The notes: generated by a model not told the origin, from the sequence alone. A stretch of 51,246 nt of DNA from JAVVUJ01 sp964461765 (GCA_964461765.1 CAYWVS010000013.1:1-51246); one strand, 5' to 3'. Shown: positions 24,056 through 32,384, numbered from the stretch's first letter. Translations and numbers: made by a program.

Positions 24056-24837
24056 TGCAAAAAACCTCCTGTCAAAGTTACCAACTTTAAAATTAACCCT
24101 ACACCGGAAGCGATGGCGATGGCAGATACACCGGCTTCCATAGCCCTGGCAGTTCCTGCAAGCATATCTCCGGAAAGAAAATCACGAGCGGCGTTGGTGA
24201 TGGCTACTCCCGGTAAAAATACGGTTATAGTGCCTATTACCAATGGACTATATGAATCTATTAAAAACAGTTCTACAGATAATATAGAAAGGAATGTGCA
24301 GAAACTACAGCTAAGTAATATGCGTAAAAAATTATGAACTTCTATCTTTTCGATAAAGCCTGAAAAAGAATAAGTGAAAAATCCTATAACACCTGCCAAT
24401 AATCCCGAAAGTGGTGTGCCAGAAAACATCATACAGACAAAGGCTGAAATTAAAGCAGCTCCTAAGAGCCTTAACCAAAGAGGGTAAGGTTTTATTTGAT
24501 TTATTTGTGATAATATGCTTGCTCCTTCCTCTACGGAAAGATCTGTAGTAGTGAAAACCCTTGAAAAATTATTGATTTTAGAAATTTTTTCCAAATCAAC
24601 CTTAGAGCCGTGTAGTCTTTTAACAAATGTGTATACATCACTTTCTTCTTGACCGTTATCCAGAGATATAAAGATACCTGTGGTAGTAGCAAAGCATTCC
24701 ACGTAGGGGATTCGGCAGGCATGGCAAATTCGGTTGATGGTATCCTCCACCCGATAAACCTCAGCACCGCTTTTTAACATGATTTCTCCGGCATGCAATG
24801 CCAGAAGCAAAACTTTTTTCTGGAACTTGTCGATCAA
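24052..24837 (-). CDS. Threonine/serine exporter, large subunit (ThrE/DUF1212, YjjP type)
   Basis: A 261-residue protein. The cytoplasmic N-terminal part (about 1-110) has the family signature MLKSGAEVYRVEDTINRICH; about five membrane helices follow, and the FLPGVAITNAARDFLSGDML motif is in the second half. The frame extends to an ATG at 24858, but the TTG at 24837 is preceded by GGAGG at 7-nt spacing, and that ribosome site lies after the ATG, so I chose the TTG. The MITE-like copy at 24880-25018 sits just upstream and may carry or disturb its promoter. Confidence 0.88.
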   Translation of the reverse strand: MIDKFQKKVLLLALHAGEIMLKSGAEVYRVEDTINRICHACRIPYVECFATTTGIFISLDNGQEESDVYTFVKRLHGSKVDLEKISKINNFSRVFTTTDLSVEEGASILSQINQIKPYPLWLRLLGAALISAFVCMMFSGTPLSGLLAGVIGFFTYSFSGFIEKIEVHNFLRILLSCSFCTFLSILSVELFLIDSYSPLVIGTITVFLPGVAITNAARDFLSGDMLAGTARAMEAGVSAIAIASGVGLILKLVTLTGGFLQ

Positions 24838-24879
24838 TTCTATTCCTCCATTATGCAAATCTTAAATAATTGTATATAT

Positions 24880-25018
24880 GATACAGGGGTCAAAGGATAT
24901 TAATGTTATAAATGTTATAACTGCACATCTTAAAAAGTCTATATGTTTTAATAAAATAACAAATATGGTATACTAAATTTTAAATATTTAATTATAATGG
25001 GCTTTTGACTCTGATATC
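24880..25018. mobile_element. MITE-like element, copy 2 (139 bp)
   Basis: Ends: GATACAGGGGTCAAAGG (left) and CTTTTGACTCTGATATC (right), an imperfect inverted repeat. The right third aligns with copy 1 (3162-3307), sharing TAAATTT-rich sequence then GGCTTTTGAC. The left ends of the two copies also match at about 15 of 21 positions, mostly differing by transitions. There is no reading frame inside. From 25019 to 25235 I see only AT-rich sequence without identifiable features. Confidence 0.55.
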
Positions 25019-25237
25019 AATAATATTTTTTAAATGACTTCAATTGTTCTTAACACTAAAACAATTAATTTTATCTTAGTTATATTCTATTCACCTTAAT
25101 TTTTTTGTCACAATAATTTTATAACTTAAGGTTTTTATATTATAGCATAGAAAACACTAAAAAAATATAGTTCTTATTAGTGATAAAGTAAATTACACGT
25201 AAATAATTGATAAAAAGACGTGGAAATAACGGAATCA

Positions 25238-25345
25238 AAGGTTTCTATTTCCACATGTTGCCCGCAAAGGGGCGACGCTCCCCAAGGTACGTTCTTTGAT
25301 ATAACCTCATATCATCTTCGATGATATTTCCTACATATCAAAAAA
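25238..25345. repeat. Repeat family B, copy 2
   Basis: The conserved part has TGATAT/ATATCA around ATATCATC-TTC-GATGATAT and TTTCCTAC. Compared with copy 1 at 21069-21170, a G-C pair has become A-T on both sides of the stem, which is compensatory change. The variable part has the stem GTGGAAATA / TATTTCCAC and a GGGG/CCCC stem in place of the GCGGGC hairpin. Confidence 0.7.
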
Positions 25346-25384
25346 ATTTCAAAAAAATAAAATGCAAATGAAAAATAAATATGT

Positions 25385-25550
25385 TATAATATATGAGTTG
25401 TTGCGTGAGGTCATAAAGGCTTGCCAGGGCAACGAATTCTTCTTTGATATATAGAAAAGGCTCCAGGTAGCGAATAATTGTTCTGACACCGGAGCGGATC
25501 CTAGATATATTGAAGTATATATTTAGTAAAGATAAGAAAGGAAGAAGAAA
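25385..25550 (+). promoter_or_regulatory. Promoter and structured 5' leader of the CofE-like gene
   Basis: TATAAT at 25385-25390 (weak -35) would give a leader of about 150 nt. The leader has two stems: GTTGC/GCAAC closing about 25401-25433, and GCTCC-(A)-GGT / ACC-GGAGC at about 25463-25495. I do not recognise it as a THF, SAM, cobalamin, ZTP, glutamine or purine riboswitch from their conserved nucleotides. No terminator-type hairpin was seen before the gene. Confidence 0.4.
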
Positions 25551-26741
25551 ATGGAAAGATTAGTAGGAACTGTAGTAAGAGGTTTGAGAGCACCCATTAT
25601 CAGAGAAGGGGATGATCTGGAAAAGATCGTGGTAGATACGGTACTCAACGCAGAGAAAGCAGGTACGTTTACTGTTGGTGATCAAGATGTCTTGGCCATT
25701 ACAGAAGCTGTAGTTGCCAGATCTCAAGGGAACTATGCCACCACTGACCAATTGGCAGCAGATGTTAAAGCAAAATTAGGAGGAGAAACCATCGGTGTTA
25801 TTTTCCCTATTTTAAGCAGAAACCGATTTGCCATATGTCTCAGAGGCATTGCAAAAGGAGCAAAAAAAGTTGTACTGATGCTTAGCTACCCCAGCGATGA
25901 AGTGGGAAATCATCTCATGGATGACGAGCTTCTTTTGGACAAAGATGTCAATCCATACACAGATGTCCTATCTCAGGCAAAATTTGAAGAGCTTTTCGGA
26001 AAATCAAAGCATACCTTTACCGGAGTAAATTATGTGGATTATTACAAGGGGCTGATTGAAGAGGAAGGTGCTGAGGCAGAAGTTATTTTTTCCAACAATC
26101 CTAAAACCATACTGGATTACACCGACAGCGTACTGAACTGTGACATTCACACCAGAGCAAAGACCCAAAGAATTTTAAAGGCAGCAGGGGCAAAGGTGGT
26201 AGTAGGCATGGATCAACTTCTTACAGAAAGCGTTGAAGGAAGTGGATATAATACCAAATATGGCATTTTAGGATCGAATAAAGCTACAGAAAATACCATA
26301 AAGCTATTCCCCAACGATTGTACGGATTTTGTCACATCTATTCAGGAAAAAATCAAAACAGCTACCGGCAAAAACATTGAGGTAATGGTTTACGGCGACG
26401 GAGCTTTTAAAGATCCCGTAGGAAAGATTTGGGAATTAGCAGACCCTGTAGTGTCACCGGGATATACCAAAGGATTGGATGGCACCCCAAATGAAGTAAA
26501 GCTTAAGTATCTGGCTGACAATGACTTTGCCCATCTAAAGGGAGAAGAACTAAAGGAAGCAATCTCTGATTACATCAGGAAAAAGGATAGCAACCTTGGA
26601 GACTCCATGGTGGCACAAGGAACCACTCCCAGAAGGCTGACGGATCTCATTGGTTCACTTTGCGACTTGACTTCCGGAAGTGGAGATAAGGGAACACCTA
26701 TCATCTATATTCAGGGATACTTTGATAATTATACAAGATAA
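25551..26741 (+). CDS. Coenzyme F420-0:L-glutamate ligase (CofE)-like protein
   Basis: A 396-residue member of the F420_ligase/CofE family: VVRGLRAPIIREGDDLEKIV at the start, then DQDVLAITEAVVARSQGNY, and GDGAFKDPVGKIWELADPVV. CofE adds L-glutamate to F420-0 by GTP-dependent peptide bond formation. Most Clostridia are not known to make F420, so the natural substrate here is open; another gamma-glutamylation such as of a folate or peptide is possible. It is longer than archaeal CofE (about 250 residues). It stands alone, with its own promoter, leader and a downstream hairpin. RBS is AAAGGAAG. Family call firm, function uncertain. Confidence 0.85.
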   Translation: MERLVGTVVRGLRAPIIREGDDLEKIVVDTVLNAEKAGTFTVGDQDVLAITEAVVARSQGNYATTDQLAADVKAKLGGETIGVIFPILSRNRFAICLRGIAKGAKKVVLMLSYPSDEVGNHLMDDELLLDKDVNPYTDVLSQAKFEELFGKSKHTFTGVNYVDYYKGLIEEEGAEAEVIFSNNPKTILDYTDSVLNCDIHTRAKTQRILKAAGAKVVVGMDQLLTESVEGSGYNTKYGILGSNKATENTIKLFPNDCTDFVTSIQEKIKTATGKNIEVMVYGDGAFKDPVGKIWELADPVVSPGYTKGLDGTPNEVKLKYLADNDFAHLKGEELKEAISDYIRKKDSNLGDSMVAQGTTPRRLTDLIGSLCDLTSGSGDKGTPIIYIQGYFDNYTR

Positions 26742-26813
26742 AGGAATTAATCGGATACTGATAAATCTTATATTTTAAGTTGATATATCAGTTTAATCCC
26801 ATCATGATTTACC

Positions 26814-26849
26814 ACAAATCCGTTTTTCAAGTCAGGAAAGCGGATTTGT
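26814..26849 (+). terminator. Hairpin after the CofE-like gene
   Basis: ACAAATCCG (26814-26822) pairs with CGGATTTGT (26841-26849). The T-run after the stem is poor, so termination is tentative. Confidence 0.4.
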
Positions 26850-26959
26850 TAATATAAGAAATCAATTATTTAATATTTTGATTTTTAAGTTATAATTTTA
26901 TTTTATAGTTGAGTTTTTCAAAATTGACTCTTGTGTCATTAATGGAAAGAGGATTTTCT

Positions 26960-28114
26960 ATGGAAGATAAAAAATTTGGAACCTATAGAATAGGGCCTAT
27001 ACGCCCCCCTAGTGAGAGTAGAAGCTTGCTGTTGCAAGTGACAGCTGGATGCACCTGGAACAAATGTAAGTTTTGCGGGCTTTATAAGCATTCATCCTTT
27101 CGTGCATATACCGTTGATAGTATCAAAGAGGACATTGATACTATGGTAAGGTATCGGGACATTCTCTTGGAACTTCAAGAAGAGGACGGTACGTGGAATA
27201 GAAAAAAATTAAAAGCCTTTACCGAGTCTATGACCTATGAGGAATATCATTGTTTTATGATGGTGGCTAATTGGTTGGCATCCGGCGGTAAGAATGTCTT
27301 TATTCAAGATGGCAATACCATTGCATTAAAAGCAGTGCGACTAGAAGAGGTACTCCGATATTTAAAGCAAGCTTTTCCACATATTGAGAGAATTACTTCC
27401 TATGGAAGGGCTGAGACTCTATCAAAGGTAAGTGCTGAACAGTTTAGAGCCTTAAAGGATGCAGGTCTCAACAGAATTCATTCAGGTTTTGAATCAGGAT
27501 CTGACAAGGTTTTAGAGCTTATCAATAAAGGTACAACAGCAGAACAGGAAATTTTGGCAGGGAAAAACATAAAGGCAGGAGGAATTGAGCTTTCCGTGTA
27601 CTTTATGCCGGGGATAGGCGGCAAGGGCTTAACTCAGGAAAATGGTCTGGAAACGGCAAGAGTTGTTAGGGCAATCGATCCGGATTATGTAAGGATTAGA
27701 ACTGCTGTGGTCAAGGCAGATACAGAACTGTGGCAGGATTACAAAAATGGAACCTATGTGCTTTGCTCTGAGAATGAGAAAGTGGAGGAGATTAGAACTC
27801 TGATTGAAAATACCGCTGAATGTAACGGCAGGTTGGTGAGCGATCATATGATTAATCTTTTGCAAAATGTAGAAGGAAGATTAAAGCAAGACCATGATAC
27901 CATGCTAAATATCATAGATAAGTACCTCTCCTTGCCAGAAGAAATACAAAAACAATTTCAATTTGCCAGAAGAAATATGATGATTTCCGAACCTGCTCAA
28001 TTGGATCAAATTCCCCAAAATCAGAGACTGCAAATTAAAAAAGCATGTGAAGCGATTCCTACAGAACAGCTTTGGAATGATAAAATGAATGAAATATTGA
28101 TGGAATATATATAA
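26960..28114 (+). CDS. Radical SAM protein of unknown function
   Basis: A 384-residue protein with an N-terminal radical SAM barrel. The cluster cysteines are Cys31, Cys36 and Cys39 (AGCTWNKCKFCGLYK), spaced CX4CX2C rather than the common CX3CX2C. HSGFESGSDKVLELINKGTT is the Elp3-like SAM-binding strand region (about 195-215), and YFMPGIGGKG is near 230. I chose the ATG at 26960 because GAGG lies 7 nt upstream; the frame opens 17 codons earlier without a ribosome site. The substrate cannot be read from sequence. Similar CX4CX2C proteins are common in anaerobes, as I recall. Confidence 0.85.
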   Translation: MEDKKFGTYRIGPIRPPSESRSLLLQVTAGCTWNKCKFCGLYKHSSFRAYTVDSIKEDIDTMVRYRDILLELQEEDGTWNRKKLKAFTESMTYEEYHCFMMVANWLASGGKNVFIQDGNTIALKAVRLEEVLRYLKQAFPHIERITSYGRAETLSKVSAEQFRALKDAGLNRIHSGFESGSDKVLELINKGTTAEQEILAGKNIKAGGIELSVYFMPGIGGKGLTQENGLETARVVRAIDPDYVRIRTAVVKADTELWQDYKNGTYVLCSENEKVEEIRTLIENTAECNGRLVSDHMINLLQNVEGRLKQDHDTMLNIIDKYLSLPEEIQKQFQFARRNMMISEPAQLDQIPQNQRLQIKKACEAIPTEQLWNDKMNEILMEYI

Positions 28115-28152
28115 TAGAAGATAAAGTTATGTATATCATTAAGATTCAATAT

Positions 28153-28184
28153 AATTTTATTAAAAATTTATTGTTAATAAAATT
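28153..28184. terminator. Inverted repeat between convergent genes
   Basis: AATTTTATTAA (28153-28163) and TTAATAAAATT (28174-28184) form a perfect but AT-only 11-bp stem between the convergent radical SAM and DUF368 genes. A tandem 14-bp repeat (TCTGAATGTTCTAA) follows at 28187-28215 and runs into the DUF368 stop codon. Confidence 0.4.
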
Positions 28185-28211
28185 TATCTGAATGTTCTAA
28201 TTCTGAATGTT

Positions 28212-29024
28212 CTAAGATTTTTTCGAGAACAAATAAGTTATAACAGCGAAAATTTTCATTAATAATAGGCAAATGACAATTCCCATACTATTCTGTGGAA
28301 AACCGGGAAATATATAAAGCAGCGAGCCTAAAATCAAGCCTAATATGGCAAAATATAATGCTTGGGGATGAAACCTAAGCATTTTTTTTATCAGCTTAAT
28401 GCCACCCAGTACCCCTACCAGCATACCCAGAGAAATAGGGATTAAGGGAAAGATGTTTAATTCTGAGATCGCCTCAATGGTAATGGTATAAGCTCCCAAG
28501 ATGAGCATGATAAAGGATCCGCTGATCCCCGGGAGAATCATTGCCATTCCACTGACAGCTGCTGATACAAATAACCAAACCCATACAGATAAGGATAGTC
28601 CCCCCATTTCGGTTAAGGATTTATTTGCAAATTCATTTTGAAACATAAAGTATAGTGAAACCATAACCATAAAAGTTAAAATAAAAATCCAGATGTTTTT
28701 TACTTTAATTCTTTCGTAGCGAGCTCTTTTATAAATCATGGGTAGGCTCCCTAAAATTAAACCCATAAAGCAGTAGCTTAAAAATAATTGGTACTGGGAA
28801 TAGATGGCTAACATGACTTTGCTGAATAAAAAAATACCTATGATAGCACCTAGGGCTAAAGCGGATAAGAAAACCAGGTTTTTTTTTATATTTTTCAGAC
28901 TGATAGCATAGAGAATTTTATCGTAGATGTTTAATATAACGGCCATGGTGCCACCGCTGACACCGGGAATTACATTGGAGACTCCCAATATTATCCCAAA
29001 TAATACATTCTTTATATAATTCAA
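28212..29024 (-). CDS. DUF368 membrane protein (PopT-type undecaprenyl-phosphate translocase)
   Basis: A 270-residue protein with about eight hydrophobic helices. It has the two inverted DUF368 signatures GVSNVIPGVSGGTMAVILNI near the N-terminus and MAMILPGISGSFIMLILGAY near 160. DUF368/PopT proteins were recently implicated in returning undecaprenyl phosphate across the membrane for cell-wall recycling. The start is a TTG at 29024 with GAGG upstream. It is monocistronic and convergent with the radical SAM gene. It would recycle the same carrier lipid that TagO uses. Confidence 0.88.
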   Translation of the reverse strand: MNYIKNVLFGIILGVSNVIPGVSGGTMAVILNIYDKILYAISLKNIKKNLVFLSALALGAIIGIFLFSKVMLAIYSQYQLFLSYCFMGLILGSLPMIYKRARYERIKVKNIWIFILTFMVMVSLYFMFQNEFANKSLTEMGGLSLSVWVWLFVSAAVSGMAMILPGISGSFIMLILGAYTITIEAISELNIFPLIPISLGMLVGVLGGIKLIKKMLRFHPQALYFAILGLILGSLLYIFPGFPQNSMGIVICLLLMKIFAVITYLFSKKS

Positions 29025-29171
29025 AATTTCCTCTTTTCCATTTTAAGTTTCAATAAAATTAAATAATTTAAATATAAATTTGATAATAATATTACACAAT
29101 TTTTGCTGTTAAAGCAAGATAAATCTGTAAAAGTGTCTTTGCCAATGCCACCTCCAATGGATCACTATTTA

Positions 29172-29187
29172 CAAGGAATATTCCTTG
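29172..29187. promoter_or_regulatory. Perfect 16-bp palindrome, operator candidate
   Basis: CAAGGAATATTCCTTG is a perfect palindrome in the 467-bp spacer before the aminotransferase gene, about 225-240 bp upstream of the sigma-54-like promoter. Confidence 0.4.
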
Positions 29188-29224
29188 CGATTTCATCAAT
29201 ATTGCTATGAAGATATCACGTATA

Positions 29225-29260
29225 AAAATCTCAATAACGATATATCAGTTTTGAGATTTT
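29225..29260. promoter_or_regulatory. Inverted repeat, possible upstream activator site
   Basis: AAAATCTCAA (29225-29234) and TTGAGATTTT (29251-29260) form a perfect 10-bp dyad centred about 170 bp before the sigma-54-like promoter. That is the usual place for a bacterial enhancer-binding protein. On the minus strand it could alternatively act as a terminator, but no minus-strand gene precedes it. Confidence 0.4.
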
Positions 29261-29407
29261 CTCAAAGATTACAAATAAATTGTACGGAATTATTTGATAA
29301 TTCTAACAAAACAAAAATAATTCTAATAAAAATCAATTAAAAACTTTATTGAAATAAAACGTTTTTGAAATATTTTGGCATTTTATGTTTTGAATTTTAT
29401 GAAACTT

Positions 29408-29422
29408 TGGCATAGAACTTGA
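29408..29422 (+). promoter_or_regulatory. Probable sigma-54 promoter of the aminotransferase gene
   Basis: TGGCA-TAGAAC-TTGA matches the -24/-12 consensus TGGCACG-N4-TTGC in spacing (GG, then 10 nt, then G) and in most bases; the -12 C is A. It lies about 70 bp before the start codon, with dyads upstream suited to an enhancer-binding protein. Confidence 0.5.
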
Positions 29423-29491
29423 ATAAGTATAAGGCAGGTTATAAATCTGCTGAATGTGCAGAGATAGAAAAAGAATGAGGAGGACATACCC

Positions 29492-30853
29492 ATGACTGTA
29501 TGTAACAAAGACTTAGCTTTAAAAGAAGCCAAAAGAGTTCTAGGATTTATCGAGGGAGCTGAACTGTCAGAAGAAGATAAAGGCGCTATCGTAAAAGAAT
29601 CCATTACTAACTTTAACGAGAACGTAAACCCCGGTTGGTTGGAGTACAGAAAATCTGTTTCCACCGATGCTACCTTCGTAGAGTGGACAGACTCCGTTGA
29701 TCACTTTGAAGATCTTTATGGAACTGAGTTTATCGACTGTTTAGGTGGATTTGGTATCTACACTTGCGGTCACAGAAATCCTGCAATTTTGAAGACTGTA
29801 CAGGCTCAATTGAACCGTTATGCACTTCATTCACAGGAATTAGTAGATCCATTGAGAGGATATCTTGCTAAATTAGTAGCAATGATCACTCCTGGAGATC
29901 TGCAGTATTGTTTCTTCACTAACGGTGGAGCAGAGGCTAATGAAATGGCATTAAAGCTTGCAAGATTAGCTACCGGCGGAAGATGGTTCATTTCTACCAT
30001 CGGTGCATTCCACGGCAAATCCATGGGTGCTATCTCTGTTGGAGGTAAAGGCGCTTACAGACAAGACTATATTCCAATGGTTCAGCAAGTTCAACACGTA
30101 GAATATGGAAATGCAGAAGCAATGGAAACTGCTATTAAAAATCTTCATGCTGTTGGCGAAAAGGTTGCCGGAGTTATCATTGAGCCTATCCAAGGAGAAG
30201 CCGGTGTAATTATTCCTCCTATGGGATACTTAAAAGCCGTTAGAGAAATTTGCGATAAGTATGGCGTTGCAATGATTGCAGACGAAATCCAAACTGGTAT
30301 GGGAAGAACAGGAACCATGTGGAGATGTGAAGTTGAGGATGTATGTCCCGATATTCTTACATATGGAAAAGCATTTGGTGGTGGAATCATGCCCATTACC
30401 GGTATCATTGCAAGACCTTGCATGTGGGTTGACAAGTTAATTGAAAATCCATGGATCCTTGGATCACCTACTTTCGGCGGAAACCCATTAGCATGTTCCG
30501 CTGCAATTTCAACCATCGCTTACATGCTTGAAAACGATATCCCTGGTCAGGCAAAAGAAAAAGGCGAATACTTCATGACAAAACTTGAAGCTCTCAAGGC
30601 AAAATATCCTACAGTTCTTAAGGAAATCAGAGGTGCAGGTCTGTTGATCTGTATGGAATTCCCAGAAGCTGAAGTTGGATATGCTGTAACTAAAGGCTTG
30701 TTCCAGAGACACGTTATGACAGCAGGTACCTTAGTAAATGCTAAGACAGTAAGGATCGAACCACCTGCAGTATTGTCTCACGAAACTATCGATAAGGTTA
30801 TTGATAGATTAGATGAAGCAATTGCTGAGGCAAAAGCTGAGTTTAACTTATAG
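29492..30853 (+). CDS. Putrescine aminotransferase-like class III aminotransferase
   Basis: A PLP-dependent enzyme of 453 residues. It is similar to E. coli PatA/YgjG along the length, for instance NVNPGWLEYRKSV, EFIDCLGGFGIYTCGHRNP, HSQELVDPLRGYLAKL, GAFHGKSMGA, IADEIQTGMGRTG and PTFGGNPLACSAA. The Schiff-base lysine is Lys293 in LTYGKAFGGGIMP. PatA moves the amino group of putrescine to 2-oxoglutarate, giving 4-aminobutanal. Related class III enzymes act on GABA or ornithine, so the exact substrate is not certain. RBS is AGGAGGA. It is monocistronic, with a probable sigma-54 promoter and a strong terminator, consistent with induction by an amine or amino acid. Confidence 0.88.
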   Translation: MTVCNKDLALKEAKRVLGFIEGAELSEEDKGAIVKESITNFNENVNPGWLEYRKSVSTDATFVEWTDSVDHFEDLYGTEFIDCLGGFGIYTCGHRNPAILKTVQAQLNRYALHSQELVDPLRGYLAKLVAMITPGDLQYCFFTNGGAEANEMALKLARLATGGRWFISTIGAFHGKSMGAISVGGKGAYRQDYIPMVQQVQHVEYGNAEAMETAIKNLHAVGEKVAGVIIEPIQGEAGVIIPPMGYLKAVREICDKYGVAMIADEIQTGMGRTGTMWRCEVEDVCPDILTYGKAFGGGIMPITGIIARPCMWVDKLIENPWILGSPTFGGNPLACSAAISTIAYMLENDIPGQAKEKGEYFMTKLEALKAKYPTVLKEIRGAGLLICMEFPEAEVGYAVTKGLFQRHVMTAGTLVNAKTVRIEPPAVLSHETIDKVIDRLDEAIAEAKAEFNL

Positions 30854-30931
30854 AAAAAGGAAGAAAACGATTTTTAAATTCAAATTTAAATTAATAGCAA
30901 TGGTTTAAATGAAGTTTGAAAAAATGGTGTC

Positions 30932-30962
30932 GGAGCTATCTAAATAGATAGCTCCTTTTTTG
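30932..30962 (+). terminator. Rho-independent terminator of the aminotransferase gene
   Basis: GGAGCTATCT (30932-30941), AAAT loop, AGATAGCTCC (30946-30955), then seven Ts. Confidence 0.9.
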
Positions 30963-31054
30963 TTATTAAGAATATTTTAAACATAAAAAACTTTGGTAAT
31001 TTTTAACAAATGGCTACTTTTTGGGAAAAAAATGGTATACATATTTCTGAAATA

Positions 31055-31143
31055 TGATATAATAGAGCAAGGCTCTACTATATATTTGAATGCCCTACGA
31101 TTTTTCGGCTAAGGGGCTGAAAGGTGGATGGCTAATTATATCA
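31055..31143 (+). promoter_or_regulatory. Tandem structured leader motif, copy 1
   Basis: Hairpin 1: ATATAATAGAGC-AAG-GCTCTACTATAT with one mismatch. A conserved GAATGCCC (31088-31095) and CGATTTTT follow. Hairpin 2: TTCGGC (31104-31109) with GCTGAA (31116-31121), containing a G-U pair. The same 5' strand (TGATATAATAG) can instead pair with CTAATTATATCA (31132-31143), an alternative fold of the kind used by switches. A second copy starts 106 nt downstream. I do not recognise it as c-di-GMP, c-di-AMP or another known riboswitch. Confidence 0.55.
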
Positions 31144-31160
31144 AAAATGCGTTGCATTTA

Positions 31161-31239
31161 TGATGTAATAGTGCACAGGGCTTTATTACATAGTAGAATG
31201 CCCCGGCGATTTTTCGGCAAAGGAGCCGAAACGCGTATT
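31161..31239 (+). promoter_or_regulatory. Tandem structured leader motif, copy 2
   Basis: Hairpin 1: ATGTAATA... with ...TATTACAT; the third pair is G-C where copy 1 has A-T, and the A-C mismatch of copy 1 is an A-T pair here. Conserved GAATGCCC (31197-31204) and CGATTTTT are kept. Hairpin 2 is a perfect TTCGGC (31213-31218) / GCCGAA (31225-31230), repairing the wobble of copy 1. About 87 nt remain to the ATG; they include a GCTTGG/CCAAGC hairpin (near 31248-31268) and a CCTTT that could pair with the AAAGG of the ribosome site. Confidence 0.55.
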
Positions 31240-31325
31240 TCAAGAATGCTTGGACAATTAAAACCAAGCGGTTTCCTCAAATATAGACAATTATGGGGAA
31301 AGGTACCTTTGAAAAGGAGGATTTT

Positions 31326-32384
31326 ATGGCAAGAAAGCTTATATGCACTTGGCTTATGCTGACACTATTAGTCCTCTCTGCTGTGAACATCTATGCAGAA
31401 GAAAAGATCAACGGACAATTCTTTATCAAAAATATTAATATTAATCAAGAAGAGATCATCAATTATGAACTTCAAAATTCATTTTTTATGTATAACAATG
31501 CGTTGTACATGCCCATGACCCCGGATCTTTTGAAAATTTGCGGGTTGGAGGCACAGATGGATTGGAGCAGTAACACCTTAAAACTTTTAAAGTCTAAGTC
31601 AACTCAAAAAAATATTACCGACAGGTGGTTAAAAAATGATGGAAAGAATATTAATGGAAAAACCCTAGATGGGGGTTCTGTTTTGGTTTACAGTCCGGCA
31701 CAGCAAGAGGATGACGTTATCGGATCCATGGATGTAGCGGTGGAAACCCTGGATTTGGAAGGGTTGCCTTTGATTGCTAACGGGAAAACAGTATTTGTTC
31801 CCATAAGGGCTTTGACCAAAAGCAACATATTAAAATATGACACTTACTTTGACAACTATTATGGTATTTGCATCAGTACCAATTCTCAGATAAAGGCTCA
31901 GACATTTTTTAAAGCGGATGTCTCTTCCTATATGAAAGGTATGACAAAGTATATGCGAAGCTTTAATAAAAGCCTTTCAGAGACAAAAGCCTTAGAGTAT
32001 GCCTATTTGTTTAAAAGAGCAGCTACGGTATACGGGGTGGATGAGAAGCTTTTAATGGCCATTGCCCAAAAGGAAAGCCGCTTTAATGCGGGTGCCATTG
32101 CAAAGGGTGGAGCCAGGGGGATGATGCAGATCATGCCGGGTACGGCGAAAACCTATGGAATATCTGGGGGACAATTGTTGGATGCCAAAACCAATATAGA
32201 CTTTGGGGCGATGTATATCAGCAATGCAATAAAAAGATATAGCGGTAATACCATAAAAGGATTGTCAGCGTATAACCAAGGAGGAGGAAGTGTTGACAGG
32301 GGAAGTTATTCTACCGGTTATGCAAACACAGTATTAACAGCACAGAATGCCATTGCTACCTATATTAAAGCAGGCGGTTTTTAG
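31326..32384 (+). CDS. Secreted lytic transglycosylase (SLT domain)
   Basis: A 352-residue exported enzyme. It has a signal peptide (about 1-25, LICTWLMLTLLVLSAVNIYA), then a region like the copper-amine-oxidase N-terminal (stalk) repeat found in clostridial wall proteins (about 28-180, NNALYMPMTPDLL and GKTVFVPIRALTK). The C-terminal Slt70-type domain (about 235-352) has catalytic Glu250 in AIAQKESRFN, then GARGMMQIMPGTAKTYG and SAYNQGGGSV. It cleaves peptidoglycan glycan strands to 1,6-anhydro products. AAAAGGAGG precedes the chosen ATG; the frame is open 11 codons earlier without a ribosome site. The tandem leader suggests RNA-level control. Confidence 0.92.
   Translation: MARKLICTWLMLTLLVLSAVNIYAEEKINGQFFIKNININQEEIINYELQNSFFMYNNALYMPMTPDLLKICGLEAQMDWSSNTLKLLKSKSTQKNITDRWLKNDGKNINGKTLDGGSVLVYSPAQQEDDVIGSMDVAVETLDLEGLPLIANGKTVFVPIRALTKSNILKYDTYFDNYYGICISTNSQIKAQTFFKADVSSYMKGMTKYMRSFNKSLSETKALEYAYLFKRAATVYGVDEKLLMAIAQKESRFNAGAIAKGGARGMMQIMPGTAKTYGISGGQLLDAKTNIDFGAMYISNAIKRYSGNTIKGLSAYNQGGGSVDRGSYSTGYANTVLTAQNAIATYIKAGGF

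Noticed and set aside
29225..29260. Minus-strand rho-independent terminator
   Set aside because: The stem is followed by Ts on the minus strand, but no minus-strand gene lies upstream; an operator role is more likely.
31055..31239. Class I c-di-GMP riboswitch (copy 2 has GCACAGGGC)
   Set aside because: The conserved AAACC and GACGCAAAGCC parts are missing, and the hairpin arrangement differs.
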